56,779 bases of DNA from an uncultured Clostridium sp. (GTDB taxonomy: Bacteria > Bacillota > Clostridia > TANB77 > CAG-508). The DNA lies in assembly GCA_948442365.1 (NCBI GenBank), contig CAOJRU010000012.1, forward strand, positions 1 to 56,779, read 5' to 3'. Position 1 is the stretch's first letter, and each line of letters begins with the position of its first letter. Under the pieces are notes generated by a model that saw only the letters and a program-made list of their open reading frames with translations, was not told the origin of the DNA and did no database searches. This document shows positions 18,861 through 27,418 of this stretch, in pieces. Both the position numbers and the translations under genes were made by a program.

Positions 18861-18992
18861 ATGGAAGAAGAAGCAAAAGTAGTAGAAAAAAAGAGATTAT
18901 CTCCAGATGCAACTGTATTACTTACCATAGGAGCATCAGCACTTGCTGTTGTATTATATAGAGTGATATATTTTATTATTACAGGTGCATAA
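18861..18992 (+). CDS. Small single-pass membrane protein
   Basis: 43-aa open frame with a strong AAAGGAGG ribosome site 8 bases before ATG. A charged N-terminus (MEEEAKVVEKKRLSPDA) is followed by one hydrophobic helix (VLLTIGASALAVVLYRVIYF) to the C-terminus. It is flanked by a long AT-rich leader and a terminator at 19012-19048, so it looks monocistronic. I do not recognise it. Confidence 0.6.
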   Translation: MEEEAKVVEKKRLSPDATVLLTIGASALAVVLYRVIYFIITGA

Positions 18993-19011
18993 AAATTAAT
19001 AGCAAGAATGT

Positions 19012-19048
19012 AAAAAGGAAGTTTTAACGAGAGACTTTCTTTTTTTTG
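19012..19048 (+). terminator. Terminator after the small membrane protein
   Basis: AAAAAGGAAGT (19012-19022) pairs with ACTTTCTTTTT (from 19034) with one G-T pair and runs into TTT. Confidence 0.7.
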
Positions 19049-19118
19049 ATGTATAATGAAAAGGCACACAATAGTAGTAGTTCTATTTTATAAAAAATAA
19101 GAAATTGGAATAAAAACC

Positions 19119-19147
19119 TTGACAAAATGAAAAAAATGATGTAAAGT
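19119..19147 (+). promoter_or_regulatory. Promoter of the ylxM-ffh operon
   Basis: TTGACA (19119-19124) and TAAAGT (19142-19147) are spaced by 17 bases, 35 bp before the ylxM start codon. Confidence 0.7.
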
Positions 19148-19181
19148 ATATTAGCATTACAAAATAAAAGAGGTAGTAACT

Positions 19182-19529
19182 ATGGAAAAAAATGTAGAAA
19201 TTAGTATGTTAAACGAAATTTACGGAAAGCTATTAACGCAAAAGCAATATGAAATCATAGACGACTACTATAACAACGACTTGTCCTTATCCGAAATAGC
19301 AGAAAATAACGAAATAACCAGGCAAGCTGTTAGAGACATTCTAAAAAAAGGGGAAAAAAAACTATTTGAATACGAAAAAAAATTAGAGTATTACAAAAAA
19401 ACACGACAACAAGAAAAACAAATAAAAAAAGTCTTACAAGAATTAAAAGAAATTCCCCCAAAGCACATCAATAAAGAAATCACCACTATAATAGAAAAAA
19501 TAGAAAAAGAGTTAAAAACTTTGATTTAA
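19182..19529 (+). CDS. ylxM: YlxM/p13-type SRP-associated helix-turn-helix protein
   Basis: 115-aa UPF0122 protein. A sigma-70 region 4-like helix-turn-helix is visible: LTQKQYEIIDDYYNNDLSLSEIAE, cut here as two parts, then ITRQAVRDILKKGEKKL. A Lys-rich coiled tail follows. In B. subtilis and streptococci it sits directly before ffh and binds or modulates the signal recognition particle; the same order holds here with 13 bp between the genes. The ribosome site is AGAGGTAG. Length matches the family. Confidence 0.92.
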   Translation: MEKNVEISMLNEIYGKLLTQKQYEIIDDYYNNDLSLSEIAENNEITRQAVRDILKKGEKKLFEYEKKLEYYKKTRQQEKQIKKVLQELKEIPPKHINKEITTIIEKIEKELKTLI

Positions 19530-19542
19530 AGGAGTGAAATAT

Positions 19543-20896
19543 ATGGCTTTTGAAGGACTATCTTCTAGATTACAAGAAATAACAAGAAAAATCAGAGGAA
19601 AAGCAAGAATAACAGAATCTGACTTAAAAGAAATGTTAAGAGAAGTAAAACTTGCCCTTTTAGAAGCTGATGTAAACTATAAAATCGTAAAAGACTTCAT
19701 AGGAATCATACAAGAAAAGGCACTAGGTCAAGACGTATTAAAATCACTAACGCCAGGACAACAAGTCATTAAAATTGTAAAAGACGAATTAGTAGAATTA
19801 CTTCGGAGGAACCGAAAGCAAAATCAATTTCACACCCAATCCACCAACTGTCATCATGTTAGTAGGACTACAAGGATCTGGTAAAACAACCACAACAGGA
19901 AAGTTGGCTAATTTATTAAGAAAACAAGGTAAAAATCCATTGTTAGTAGCCTGCGATATCTATAGACCAGCAGCCATTCAGCAATTACAAGTAGTAGGAA
20001 AACAATTAAACATACCAGTATTTGCGAATGAAAACTCAAAAGATGTCGTTCACATAGCTAAACAAGCTATGTCGACAGCTATATCGAAACTAAATGATGT
20101 CATCATACTAGATACAGCAGGACGTTTACACATAGACGAAGCACTCATGGAAGAACTAAAAAATCTAAAAGCCAATATCAAACCACATGAAATACTATTA
20201 GTAGTAGATAGTATGACAGGTCAAGATGCTGTCAATGTAGCAGAAAAATTCAATGAAACCATTGGAATTGATGGTGTAGTACTAACCAAATTAGATGGTG
20301 ACACAAGAGGGGGAGCGGCATTATCTGTTAAAAAAGTAACAGGAAAGCCAATCAAATTTGCAGCAACAGGAGAAAGACTAAGTGACATGGAAGTATTTCA
20401 CCCAGAAAGAATGGCAGGAAGAATTTTAGGAATGGGAGACATCTTATCTGTCATAGAAAAAGCAGAAGAAGCCTTTGATTTAGAAGAAGCAGAAAAACTA
20501 GAAAAGCAATTCAAGAAAAAAGAATTAGACTTAGATGATTATTTAGCACAACTTAGACAAGTAAAAAAGATGGGGTCATTTTCTTCTCTTTTAAAAATGA
20601 TACCAGGCATGAACCAAATAAAAGATTTAAAAGTAGACGACAAAGAATTTGAAAAAATAGAAGCTATCATTTGTTCCATGACTAAAAAAGAAAAAAGAGA
20701 CACTAAGATTTTAAATGCGAGTCGAAGGCAACGTATAGCAAAAGGAAGTGGAACAACGGTACAAGACATTAACAAATTTATCAAATCCTTTGAAATGACA
20801 CAAAAAATGATGAAACAAATGAAAAACAACAAAGGAGGCATGAAAAAGCTACTTAATGGAATGGACGAAAATGCCTTAAAAAACTTTAAATTTTAA
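19543..20896 (+). CDS. ffh: Signal recognition particle protein Ffh, read through a CGG +1 recoding site
   Basis: SRP54 GTPase that targets nascent membrane proteins. Essential in the bacteria where it has been tested. Frame 1 gives 87 codons of the N domain, ending VKDELVELL. The next codon is an in-frame CGG (19804-19806). Skipping the C gives Gly-Gly-Thr-Glu-Ser-Lys-Ile, which matches the Gly-Gly of B. subtilis Ffh here. It continues to Walker A GLQGSGKTT, DTAGRLH, TKLDGDTRGG and the Met-rich M domain (GSGTTVQDINKF, then many Met). The joined product is 450 aa, the normal length. Unshifted reading stops at 19884 without any GTPase motif. The ATG at 19543 follows AAAGGAG; a GTG at 19534 is inside that site. 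Confidence 0.96.
19804..19807 (+). other. CGGN +1 recoding site in ffh
   Basis: In-frame CGG followed by A, after CTT (Leu). Skipping the C reads GGA GGA (Gly Gly), the residues conserved in Ffh at this point. Confidence 0.88.
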
Positions 20897-20961
20897 TTAA
20901 ATATTGTTATTAACTTTTAAGTTAGCTGTTGGCGAAGAATAAAAAAATCGTTACAGATAAC

Positions 20962-20994
20962 TTGTACAAAATCATAAAATGATTTTGTATACAA
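20962..20994. promoter_or_regulatory. Inverted repeat in the rpsP promoter region
   Basis: TTGTACAAAATCAT (20962-20975) is mirrored, with a 1-base offset, by ATGATTTTGTATACAA (20979-20994). The right arm contains a -10-like TACAAT. It could be an operator at the rpsP promoter or a weak terminator behind ffh. Confidence 0.45.
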
Positions 20995-21028
20995 TTATGA
21001 TAGAGAAAAAAATTCGGAGGTGAAAAAA

Positions 21029-21259
21029 ATGGTAAAAATCAGATTACAAAGACAAGGAAAGAAAAGAGCACCATTTTATCATATTGTAGTAGCGGACTCA
21101 AGAAGCCCAAGAGATGGTAAAATAATCGAGCAATTAGGAACTTACGATCCAATGACAGAACCAGCAACGATCCAATTAGACAAAGAAAAAGTAGAAAAAT
21201 GGATCAAAAATGGGGCAAAACCAACAGATACTGTAAAAACTTTAATCGAAAAAGCATAA
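21029..21259 (+). CDS. rpsP: 30S ribosomal protein S16
   Basis: 76-aa S16: [20 protein letters not shown] and [18 protein letters not shown] are diagnostic, and the C-terminal [15 protein letters not shown] is typical. The ATG at 21029 follows CGGAGG by 9 bases; the in-frame GTG at 21020 overlaps that site. It belongs to the conserved ffh-rpsP-khpA-rimM-trmD-rplS cluster. Confidence 0.97.
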   Translation: MVKIRLQRQGKKRAPFYHIVVADSRSPRDGKIIEQLGTYDPMTEPATIQLDKEKVEKWIKNGAKPTDTVKTLIEKA

Positions 21260-21262
21260 GTG

Positions 21263-21321
21263 GTATTTTTTGGGACAGGTACAATGTAGCCAAAAATGTA
21301 TTTTTTGGGACAGGTACAAAC
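21263..21321. repeat. 35-bp-period repeat (family B), two units, reverse orientation
   Basis: GTATTTTTTGGGACAGGTAC occurs twice, with GGGACAGG at 21272 and 21307, exactly 35 bases apart. It is the reverse complement of the CCTGTCCC units at 32532, 37148 and 37361. It fills most of the gap between rpsP and khpA. Confidence 0.85.
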
Positions 21322-21348
21322 TAGCTAAAAAATGGAGGAACTTTAAAG

Positions 21349-21579
21349 ATGAAAGATATCTTAGAAATCATTATATTAAACTTAGTAGACAATAAAGAAG
21401 CAGTAGAAATCAAAGAACTAGAAGGTGAAAAGTCAATTGTTTTTGAAGTAAAAGTAGCAGATGGCGATATGGGGAAAATAATAGGAAAACAAGGAAGACT
21501 TGCTAAATCTATTAGAACGGTAATGAAAGCAGTAGCTATGAAAGAACAAAAAAGAGTTTCTGTTGAATTTATTGGATAA
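21349..21579 (+). CDS. khpA: KH-domain RNA-binding protein KhpA
   Basis: 76-aa single KH domain protein (YlqC family). The GXXG loop is GKIIGKQGRLAKSIR; the ending KRVSVEFIG is typical. KhpA forms a dimer with KhpB and affects RNA levels and cell division in streptococci. The ribosome site is ATGGAGG. It ends 15 bp before rimM, in the usual gene order. Confidence 0.93.
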   Translation: MKDILEIIILNLVDNKEAVEIKELEGEKSIVFEVKVADGDMGKIIGKQGRLAKSIRTVMKAVAMKEQKRVSVEFIG

Positions 21580-21594
21580 TTGGAGTTTATAACT

Positions 21595-22101
21595 ATGACA
21601 AAATATCTTGAAATAGGTCAAATTGTCAATACATTTGGAATCAAAGGGATGGTAAAAATCAGACCTTTTACAGATGATATTAGAAGATTTGACAAATTAG
21701 AAACCATATATATTGAAAACAAAAAAAGTAAAAAAGAATATGAAATTGAAGAAGTAAAATATCATAAAAATATGGTATTAATGAAACTAAAAGGGATTAA
21801 TACTATCGAAGAAGCAGAATTATTACGCCAAAGCTATTTATTAGTAGACCGAGAAAAAGAAGAACCTTTAGAAGAAGGTGTTTACTACATAGTAGATTTG
21901 CTAGGCTTAGAAGTTTATACCGATGAGGGACAATTACTTGGAAAAGTGGAAGATATCTTTAATACTGGAAGTAACGATATATATGTTGTAAAAGATGAAT
22001 TAGGAAAACAAGTTCTTTTGCCAGGAATACCAGATGTTTTAAAAAATGTGGATTTGGAAGAAGGAAAAATAACAGTTCATCTTATACCAGGTTTAATGTA
22101 A
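21595..22101 (+). CDS. rimM: Ribosome maturation factor RimM
   Basis: 168-aa 16S rRNA processing factor that binds S19 in the 30S head. The N-terminal beta-barrel begins YLEIGQIVNTFGIKGMVKI, and the C-terminal PRC-like barrel has YYIVDLLGLEVYT and NDIYVVKDE. LLPGIPDVLKNVDLEEGKI is the conserved end. The ATG at 21595 is preferred because TGGAG lies 9 bases before it; a TTG at 21580 overlaps the khpA stop and has no ribosome site. Confidence 0.95.
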   Translation: MTKYLEIGQIVNTFGIKGMVKIRPFTDDIRRFDKLETIYIENKKSKKEYEIEEVKYHKNMVLMKLKGINTIEEAELLRQSYLLVDREKEEPLEEGVYYIVDLLGLEVYTDEGQLLGKVEDIFNTGSNDIYVVKDELGKQVLLPGIPDVLKNVDLEEGKITVHLIPGLM

Positions 22102-22161
22102 AGTTTGGCAAATAACAATTCTTTACCAAACGAATACGAATAGTAGGGAGTGAAGGGAAAA

Positions 22162-22830
22162 ATGAAATTTGATGTTTTAACTCTTTTCCCAGAAATGTTT
22201 GAACCACTTAAAACGAGTGTGATAGGAAGAGCAGTAGAAAAAAAACGAATGGCTATTAATCTAATTAATATCAGAGATTTTTCAGAAGATAAACATAAAA
22301 AAGTGGATGATACTCCTTATGGTGGTGGCGCAGGAATGGTAATGAAGCCAGATGTAGTGTATAGAGCCTATCAATCCATACAAGAAAAAGAGGCTAAAGT
22401 GATTTATATGTCACCACAAGGAAAAACATTAAACCAAAAAATGGTCGAAGATTTAAGCAAAGAAAGTCATCTTGTGATACTTTGTGGACACTATGAGGGA
22501 ATAGATCAAAGAGTATTAGATAAAATTGTAGATGAGGAAATATCAATCGGGGACTATGTATTAACAGGGGGAGAAATTCCAGCTATGGTTTTAATCGATA
22601 GTGTCAGTCGATATGTAGAAGGAGTTTTGAAGCAAGATTCGATTCAGGAAGAAAGTTTCTCAAATGGCCTTTTAGAATATCCTCAATATACAAGACCTGA
22701 AGTGTTTGAAGGAGAGACAGTTCCAGAAATATTATTATCAGGGCATCACGAAAAAATAGAAAGATGGCGTAAAGAAAAATCAATAGAAATGACCCAAAAG
22801 AAAAGACCAGATTTATTAAAAAAGAAGTAA
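22162..22830 (+). CDS. trmD: tRNA (guanine-37-N1) methyltransferase
   Basis: 222-aa SPOUT methyltransferase that makes m1G37, which guards against +1 frameshifting on CCN/CGG-type tRNAs in general. Motifs: FDVLTLFPEMFEPL, PYGGGAGMVM, the knot-forming LCGHYEGIDQRV and SIGDYVLTGGEIPAM, and a C-terminal TRP-EVFEG segment. The ATG at 22162 follows GAAGGG; the GTG at 22150 overlaps the site. A sound trmD argues that the CGG recoding seen here is not simply a loss of m1G37. Confidence 0.96.
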   Translation: MKFDVLTLFPEMFEPLKTSVIGRAVEKKRMAINLINIRDFSEDKHKKVDDTPYGGGAGMVMKPDVVYRAYQSIQEKEAKVIYMSPQGKTLNQKMVEDLSKESHLVILCGHYEGIDQRVLDKIVDEEISIGDYVLTGGEIPAMVLIDSVSRYVEGVLKQDSIQEESFSNGLLEYPQYTRPEVFEGETVPEILLSGHHEKIERWRKEKSIEMTQKKRPDLLKKK

Positions 22831-22886
22831 GCGAAGTGCTAAATAAAAAGCACCGATCGTGAATTAAAAGAAGGAGGGAATTCAAA

Positions 22887-23552
22887 ATGGATATTATTAA
22901 ATCTATTGAACACGAACAATTAAAAAACAAAATACCAGAATTAAAAGTTGGTAATACCGTTAAAGTGCACGTAAGAATAAAAGAAGGAAATAAAGAAAGA
23001 ATCCAAGTATTTGAAGGAATTATTATTAAAGTACAAGGTGGAGGCGTAAACCAAACATTTACTGTTAGAAAAATTTCTTATGGTGTAGGCGTAGAAAAAA
23101 CTTTCTTAGTACACTCACCATTAGTTGAAAAAGTTGAATTAGTAAGAGTTGGTAAAGCAAGAAGAGCTAGATTATTCTATCTAAGAGATAGAGTAGGTAA
23201 AGCTGCTAAGACAAAAGAACAAGTAGGAGCAAGAATTGAAGACAGAGAAATTATTATCAAAGAAGATTTAGCAGAAGAACCAGCAACAGAAGAAAACGTA
23301 GAAAATGTTGCAACAGAAGCTACAGCAGAAGTTGTAGAAACTGCAGTTGAAACACCAGCAGTAGAAGAAGTTGCTGAAGCTCCAGTTGTAGAAGAAAAGG
23401 CAGAAGAAGTGAAAGCAGAAGCAGCTCCAGAAGAAGCACCAGCTGTAGAAACAGAAAATGTTACGGTTCAAGAAACAGTGGATACGGTGAAAGAAGAAAC
23501 CGTTGAAGAAGTAAAGGAAGAACCAGTAGAAGAAGATAAAAAAGCAGAATAA
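22887..23552 (+). CDS. rplS: 50S ribosomal protein L19 with a long acidic C-terminal tail
   Basis: Residues 1-115 are ordinary L19 ([61 protein letters not shown]). The family normally ends near residue 115. Here about 105 more residues follow, almost only Glu, Ala, Val, Thr, Pro and Lys, with about 40 acidic residues and no hydrophobic core. Tails of this kind occur on some ribosomal proteins of Clostridia; the role is unknown. The stop is followed by a clear terminator, so the tail is not a read-through artefact. The ribosome site is AAGGAGG. Confidence 0.95.
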   Translation: MDIIKSIEHEQLKNKIPELKVGNTVKVHVRIKEGNKERIQVFEGIIIKVQGGGVNQTFTVRKISYGVGVEKTFLVHSPLVEKVELVRVGKARRARLFYLRDRVGKAAKTKEQVGARIEDREIIIKEDLAEEPATEENVENVATEATAEVVETAVETPAVEEVAEAPVVEEKAEEVKAEAAPEEAPAVETENVTVQETVDTVKEETVEEVKEEPVEEDKKAE

Positions 23553-23560
23553 GAATAATT

Positions 23561-23600
23561 AAAAAGCCAGAAAGAATAATAAAATCCTTCTGGCTTTTTT
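23561..23600. terminator. Terminator of the ylxM-rplS operon
   Basis: AAAAAGCCAGAA-GGA stem around an AT loop, then CTTCTGGCTTTTTT. It lies between the converging rplS (+) and dapB (-), and the A-tract on the other side could serve dapB too. Confidence 0.85.
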
Positions 23601-23620
23601 GTATTTATTTCTAACGATAT

Positions 23621-24373
23621 CTAAATCGAACACATATCTTCCATGCTATACAAACCATTTGGCATAGTCACAAGAAACTTAGCAGCTTTCAAAGCCCCCT
23701 CAGCAAAAACATTGCGAGAGTAGGAAGTATGTTTTAATTCAAATGTTTCAAACTCACCAAAAAATTGAACAACATGTTCGCCAACAATATTCCCACCACG
23801 AATAGAATTCATGCCAATTTCATTTTTATCTCTTTTTTCACGTTTATCATGTCTATTATATTCACAATGAAGACGATTTCCAAGAGAAACATTAATCGAA
23901 TCGGCAAGCATTTGAGCGGTTCCACTTGGGCTATCTATTTTTCGATTATGATGTGTTTCCGTTACTTCAATATCCGTATCTTTTAGTAAAGGAGCAAGCC
24001 ATTGTACCAATTTTTTCATAATCATAATATCATAAGACATATTAGCAGATTTAAAAATAGGGATTTGCTTACTATAAGTTTCTATCTTTTCTTCTTCTTC
24101 ATTTGAAAAACCAGTAGTAGCAATTACAATGGGTACATGATTTTTAGTAGCATATTCTAAGATTTTGAAAGTAGCGACAGGGACAGAAAAATCAATAATC
24201 ACATCTGGTTTTTCTGTAATATCTTCTATTTTATTAAAGACAGGAAATGCAAATTCTCCAGTGACATCTCGATCGAAACCACATTTTAAAACTAAATCAG
24301 GATTTTGTTGTACTAAATCGCAAACGATTTGTCCCATTTTCCCACTACATCCATTTACCATTACTTCTAACAT
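23621..24373 (-). CDS. dapB: 4-hydroxy-tetrahydrodipicolinate reductase
   Basis: 250-aa NAD(P)H-dependent enzyme of lysine, diaminopimelate and dipicolinate synthesis. The N-terminal nucleotide motif is NGCSGKMGQ, followed by FDRD. The active-site segment is ETHHNRKIDSPSGTA with the catalytic His pair and Lys. It is slightly shorter than E. coli DapB (273). It lies 52 bp downstream of dapA on the minus strand, so the two form an operon. Dipicolinate from this branch is needed for spores. Confidence 0.95.
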   Translation of the reverse strand: MLEVMVNGCSGKMGQIVCDLVQQNPDLVLKCGFDRDVTGEFAFPVFNKIEDITEKPDVIIDFSVPVATFKILEYATKNHVPIVIATTGFSNEEEEKIETYSKQIPIFKSANMSYDIMIMKKLVQWLAPLLKDTDIEVTETHHNRKIDSPSGTAQMLADSINVSLGNRLHCEYNRHDKREKRDKNEIGMNSIRGGNIVGEHVVQFFGEFETFELKHTSYSRNVFAEGALKAAKFLVTMPNGLYSMEDMCSI

Positions 24374-24425
24374 ATTTTTTTACAATCCTTTCTACAATTA
24401 ATTTTTATATACTAGGCTTTGTTAT

Positions 24426-25307
24426 CTATTTTTGTAACTTCCTTAATTCAGAATTTAATACTTTTTCTTTTTCTTCGCTCATTTTAGTTAAAGGTAATCT
24501 AGGAATTCCAAAGCGATAACCTAAACTATTTAAAGCTGCTTTTACAGGAATCGGATTAACTTCACTAAATAATGCTTTAATTAAAGGAATCGCATCTAAT
24601 TGCATTTGTGTTGCCAAATTTATATTTCCATCTAAGAAATTTTGAACCATGTTATGAGTATACTGTGGCATTACATTTGACAAAACAGAGATGACACCAA
24701 TTCCACCAAGAGAAAGAACTGGTAAAATCTGATCGTCATTACCAGAATAAATCGATAAATTGTCACCACATAAATGGGCTATTTCAGCTACTTGCGATAG
24801 ATTACCACTAGCTTCTTTAATAGCTACAATATTTTCTATTTTAGAAAGTGCAAAACAAGTCTTTGGTTCAATATTAACACCAGTTCTACTAGGTACACTA
24901 TAAAGAATAATCGGTAAAGTAACATTTTTAGCAATTTCTTGATAATGTTGTATTAAGCCAGTTTGTGTGCATTTATTATAATATGGAGTAACAATTAGGA
25001 GACCATCTACACCCAAACTCTCAATTTTTTGGGAATATTCTATTACTTGTTTCGTATTATTTCCTCCTGTGCCAGCTATAATGGGAATTCTTCCATTAGA
25101 AATTTTAACAGCACATTCAATGGTTGCTATTTTTTCTTCCATTGTCATAGTAGAAGATTCACCAGTTGTTCCACAAACGATAATAGCATCTACTTTGTTT
25201 TGAATTTGATTTTCGATTAGTTTTTCAAATTCTTTTAAATTGACTCCATTTTCATCAAAAGGAGTACTAATGGCTGTACCACAGCCTTTGAATAAGATTT
25301 TTTTCAT
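24426..25307 (-). CDS. dapA: 4-hydroxy-tetrahydrodipicolinate synthase
   Basis: 293-aa class I aldolase that condenses pyruvate and aspartate semialdehyde. It has the GTTGE-type motif VCGTTGESSTM, the active-site Tyr in VTPYYNKC, and the Schiff-base Lys in VAIKEASGN. Length is normal. A ribosome site (AGAGGTGAT on the minus strand) lies before the ATG. Upstream on the minus strand is an AT-rich promoter region with the inverted repeat AAAATGT-4-ACATTTT at 25341-25358, a possible operator. Confidence 0.96.
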   Translation of the reverse strand: MKKILFKGCGTAISTPFDENGVNLKEFEKLIENQIQNKVDAIIVCGTTGESSTMTMEEKIATIECAVKISNGRIPIIAGTGGNNTKQVIEYSQKIESLGVDGLLIVTPYYNKCTQTGLIQHYQEIAKNVTLPIILYSVPSRTGVNIEPKTCFALSKIENIVAIKEASGNLSQVAEIAHLCGDNLSIYSGNDDQILPVLSLGGIGVISVLSNVMPQYTHNMVQNFLDGNINLATQMQLDAIPLIKALFSEVNPIPVKAALNSLGYRFGIPRLPLTKMSEEKEKVLNSELRKLQK

Positions 25308-25659
25308 CTTTAAATCACCTCTAAAAAGAGTGTTGTCATAAAAATGTATTCACATTTTTATTATATAGAAATTATATTATAAAAAATAAAAAAAAGAAAT
25401 AGAAATAGAAGAAACTTTAAAATTTATATAATATTACAAAAAAATACAAGTGATTTTAATAACAATGTTAATGATAGGAATGTAATTCAAACAGATGAGG
25501 TTTATTCTTGATTTTTATAGAGATTTTTAAGTTTATGGATAACTAATTTTATTTTTTTGAAGAAAGCGAAGTTAATGTAAATTAGTTGACAATAAAACAA
25601 AACATTGATAAAATCCCCATAATAGAAATCAAGAGAAAAATAGGAGGGACAAAAGACAA
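25308..25659. promoter_or_regulatory. Divergent intergenic region between dapA and the pilin-like gene
   Basis: 352 bp without a gene. On the minus strand, TATAAT-like sequences at about 25360-25385 and the inverted repeat at 25341-25358 serve dapA. On the plus strand the promoter TTGACA (25586-25591), 17 bases, TAAAAT (25609-25614) serves the gene at 25660. The middle is plain AT-rich sequence. Confidence 0.65.
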
Positions 25660-26896
25660 ATGAAAATAGATAGGAGAAAAGTAATAAAACATAAAGAAAA
25701 AAATTATAATAGCAAAGGTATTACCTTGATAGCTTTAGTAATTACCATTATTGTATTATTGATTTTAGCAGCAGTAAGTATTGCCACATTAACAGGAGAA
25801 AATGGAATTTTAACAAAAGCACAAACAGCAAAAGAAGAAACACAAAAAGCGACAGCAAAAGAAAAAGTACAAGTAGCAGTAATGGGAAGTTACGATGAAG
25901 ATAAAAATTTAGATTTAAAACAATTAAATGATAATATAAATAAGATAGAAGGAATTGATAGAAAAAATTTACCAATAAATGGATTGCCAGTAATTATAAT
26001 GGTAGATAGTTATGAGATAAAGATTTTTGAAAATGGAAAGGTAGAGTTTATAAATGAGAGTGATGAAAATGGTGAGGAAATATTACCAGAACCACCAATA
26101 GAAGAGAATTTTGGAATATCAGCAAAAGATATATCAAATTGCGAAAATAAAAGTGAATATTATGGAAAAATTGTGACTGGATATGAATGTGAAAATAATG
26201 AAGGAATAGCAAATTGGAAAATATTTTATGCGGATAATAGTAATATATATTTGATAGCAAGTGACTATATTAAGGGAACATATTGTCCACCATCTGAAAA
26301 TAATACAATAACATATTCTACTTATAAAGTAAATATGAGTAAAGTTATATTAGATTATACAGGGACAGTAAATATAGTAGATTCTAAAATACAAGCATTA
26401 AATAGTAGTTATTTTAATTATTTAACTGAAAATACGACTACAAGTATAAATAATAATATAAAAGCAACTGCTTATATGTTAGACACAAAAGTATGGAAAC
26501 CATTTGTAGGAGATAAAGCAGAATATGCAATAGGAGGACCGACAATAGAGTTATTATTCAAATCATATAATGGAATATATGAAGAAAATTATCAAGCACA
26601 AGCAAGGGATGAAATAGGATATCAAATAAGTCAAGATGGAGGAATTAATTGGAGCAATAATGTAAAACTGCAAAAAAATGCTTTATATGTATTGGGAACA
26701 TCGAAAACCAATGCTATGTGGATTGCTTCACCTTCAACATATGGTTCAGAACTTCTTTTTCATGTGGCTTATGACGGAACAGTAAGTGATAACCGAGCTT
26801 ATAATTATACTCGTTACCGGTTTTCGACCAGTAGTATGTCTATCATCTAAGGTTCGATTAGAAAAAACAGAAGAAGAAAACTATAAAATAAGATAA
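25660..26896 (+). CDS. Prepilin-like protein with DUF6273-like C-terminus, read through a CGG +1 site
   Basis: The N-terminus has a type IV prepilin signature: a basic leader, then KGITLIALVITIIVLLILAA, with cleavage expected after the Gly. A Lys/Glu-rich helix follows, then a beta-rich domain with AMWIASPSTYGSE and YDGTVS. Unshifted reading stops at 26850. The codon at 26818-26820 is an in-frame CGG. Skipping its C gives Gly-Phe-Arg-Pro-Val-Val-Cys-Leu and 26 codons in all, to a TAA at 26894-26896. G-x-RPV is a common ending of this domain type. The restored protein is 411 aa. Own promoter at 25586-25614, ribosome site AGGAGGG. It is 16 kb from the pilus locus. Its role is unknown. Confidence 0.85.
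26818..26821 (+). other. CGGN +1 recoding site in the prepilin-like gene
   Basis: In-frame CGG followed by T, after TAC (Tyr). Skipping the C reads GGT (Gly) and then the family-like FRPVV ending. The sequence after 26850, otherwise non-coding, stays open until a TAA at 26894. Confidence 0.85.
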
Positions 26897-26945
26897 GATA
26901 TAAAAATTAAAATAAATATGTAATATAGAAAAAACTAAAAAACAC

Positions 26946-26998
26946 TTGAAATTTATTCCAAAATATAGTATACTAGGTATGTCAAAAAAGACATACCT
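26946..26998 (+). promoter_or_regulatory. rpsO promoter with overlapping inverted repeat
   Basis: TTGAAA (26946-26951) and TATACT (26969-26974) are spaced by 17 bases. AGGTATGTC (26975-26983) and GACATACCT (26990-26998) form a 9-bp perfect inverted repeat right at the expected start site, followed by TTT. It could be an operator, a start-proximal hairpin, or the terminator of the pilin-like gene. The remaining 118-nt leader up to rpsO may hold an S15 autoregulatory structure, which I cannot resolve. Confidence 0.6.
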
Positions 26999-27116
26999 TT
27001 TACTTAGCTTTCAGCAAAGCACCTAGACTTTAAGCTCAGTTAAAGGGAAAACAAAAATAAAGGTGTATGTTTGATAAAATCAAACAGTTTTGAGCCTTGA
27101 GAAAGGAGAAAAAACT

Positions 27117-27380
27117 ATGACAAAGGAAAGAAAGCAAGAAGTCATTAATACGCATAAAAGAGAAGAAAATGATACTGGTTCACCAGAAGTACAAATTGCT
27201 CTTTTAACAGAAAGAATTAATGAATTAACAGAACACTTAAAAATCCACAAAAAAGACAACCACTCAAGAAGAGGTCTTTTAAAAATGGTAGGAAAAAGAA
27301 GAAATCTTTTAAACTACTTAGCTAAAAAAGACATTAACAGATATAGAGAAATAGTTGAAAAATTAGGATTAAGAAAATAA
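27117..27380 (+). CDS. rpsO: 30S ribosomal protein S15
   Basis: 87-aa S15: [39 protein letters not shown] and [12 protein letters not shown] are diagnostic. The ATG at 27117 follows GAAAGGAG; upstream in-frame codons have no site. pnp follows after a terminator and a long leader, the usual rpsO-pnp order. Confidence 0.97.
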   Translation: MTKERKQEVINTHKREENDTGSPEVQIALLTERINELTEHLKIHKKDNHSRRGLLKMVGKRRNLLNYLAKKDINRYREIVEKLGLRK

Positions 27381-27384
27381 TTTT

Positions 27385-27418
27385 AAAAAGCCCGTAGCTT
27401 TTTAGCATGGGCTTTTTG
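27385..27418 (+). terminator. Terminator between rpsO and pnp
   Basis: AAAAAGCCC (27385-27393) and GGGCTTTTT (27409-27417) around a 15-nt loop, with a T-tract. Confidence 0.85.

Noticed and set aside
19804..19806. Regulated frameshift like prfB
   Set aside because: prfB-type shifts occur once, at a stop codon with a Shine-Dalgarno-like stimulator, for autoregulation. Here the sites are in unrelated genes, at different depths, and at a sense codon.
22162..22830. Loss of trmD as the cause of +1 shifting
   Set aside because: TrmD is full length with all its motifs, so absence of m1G37 is not a visible explanation.
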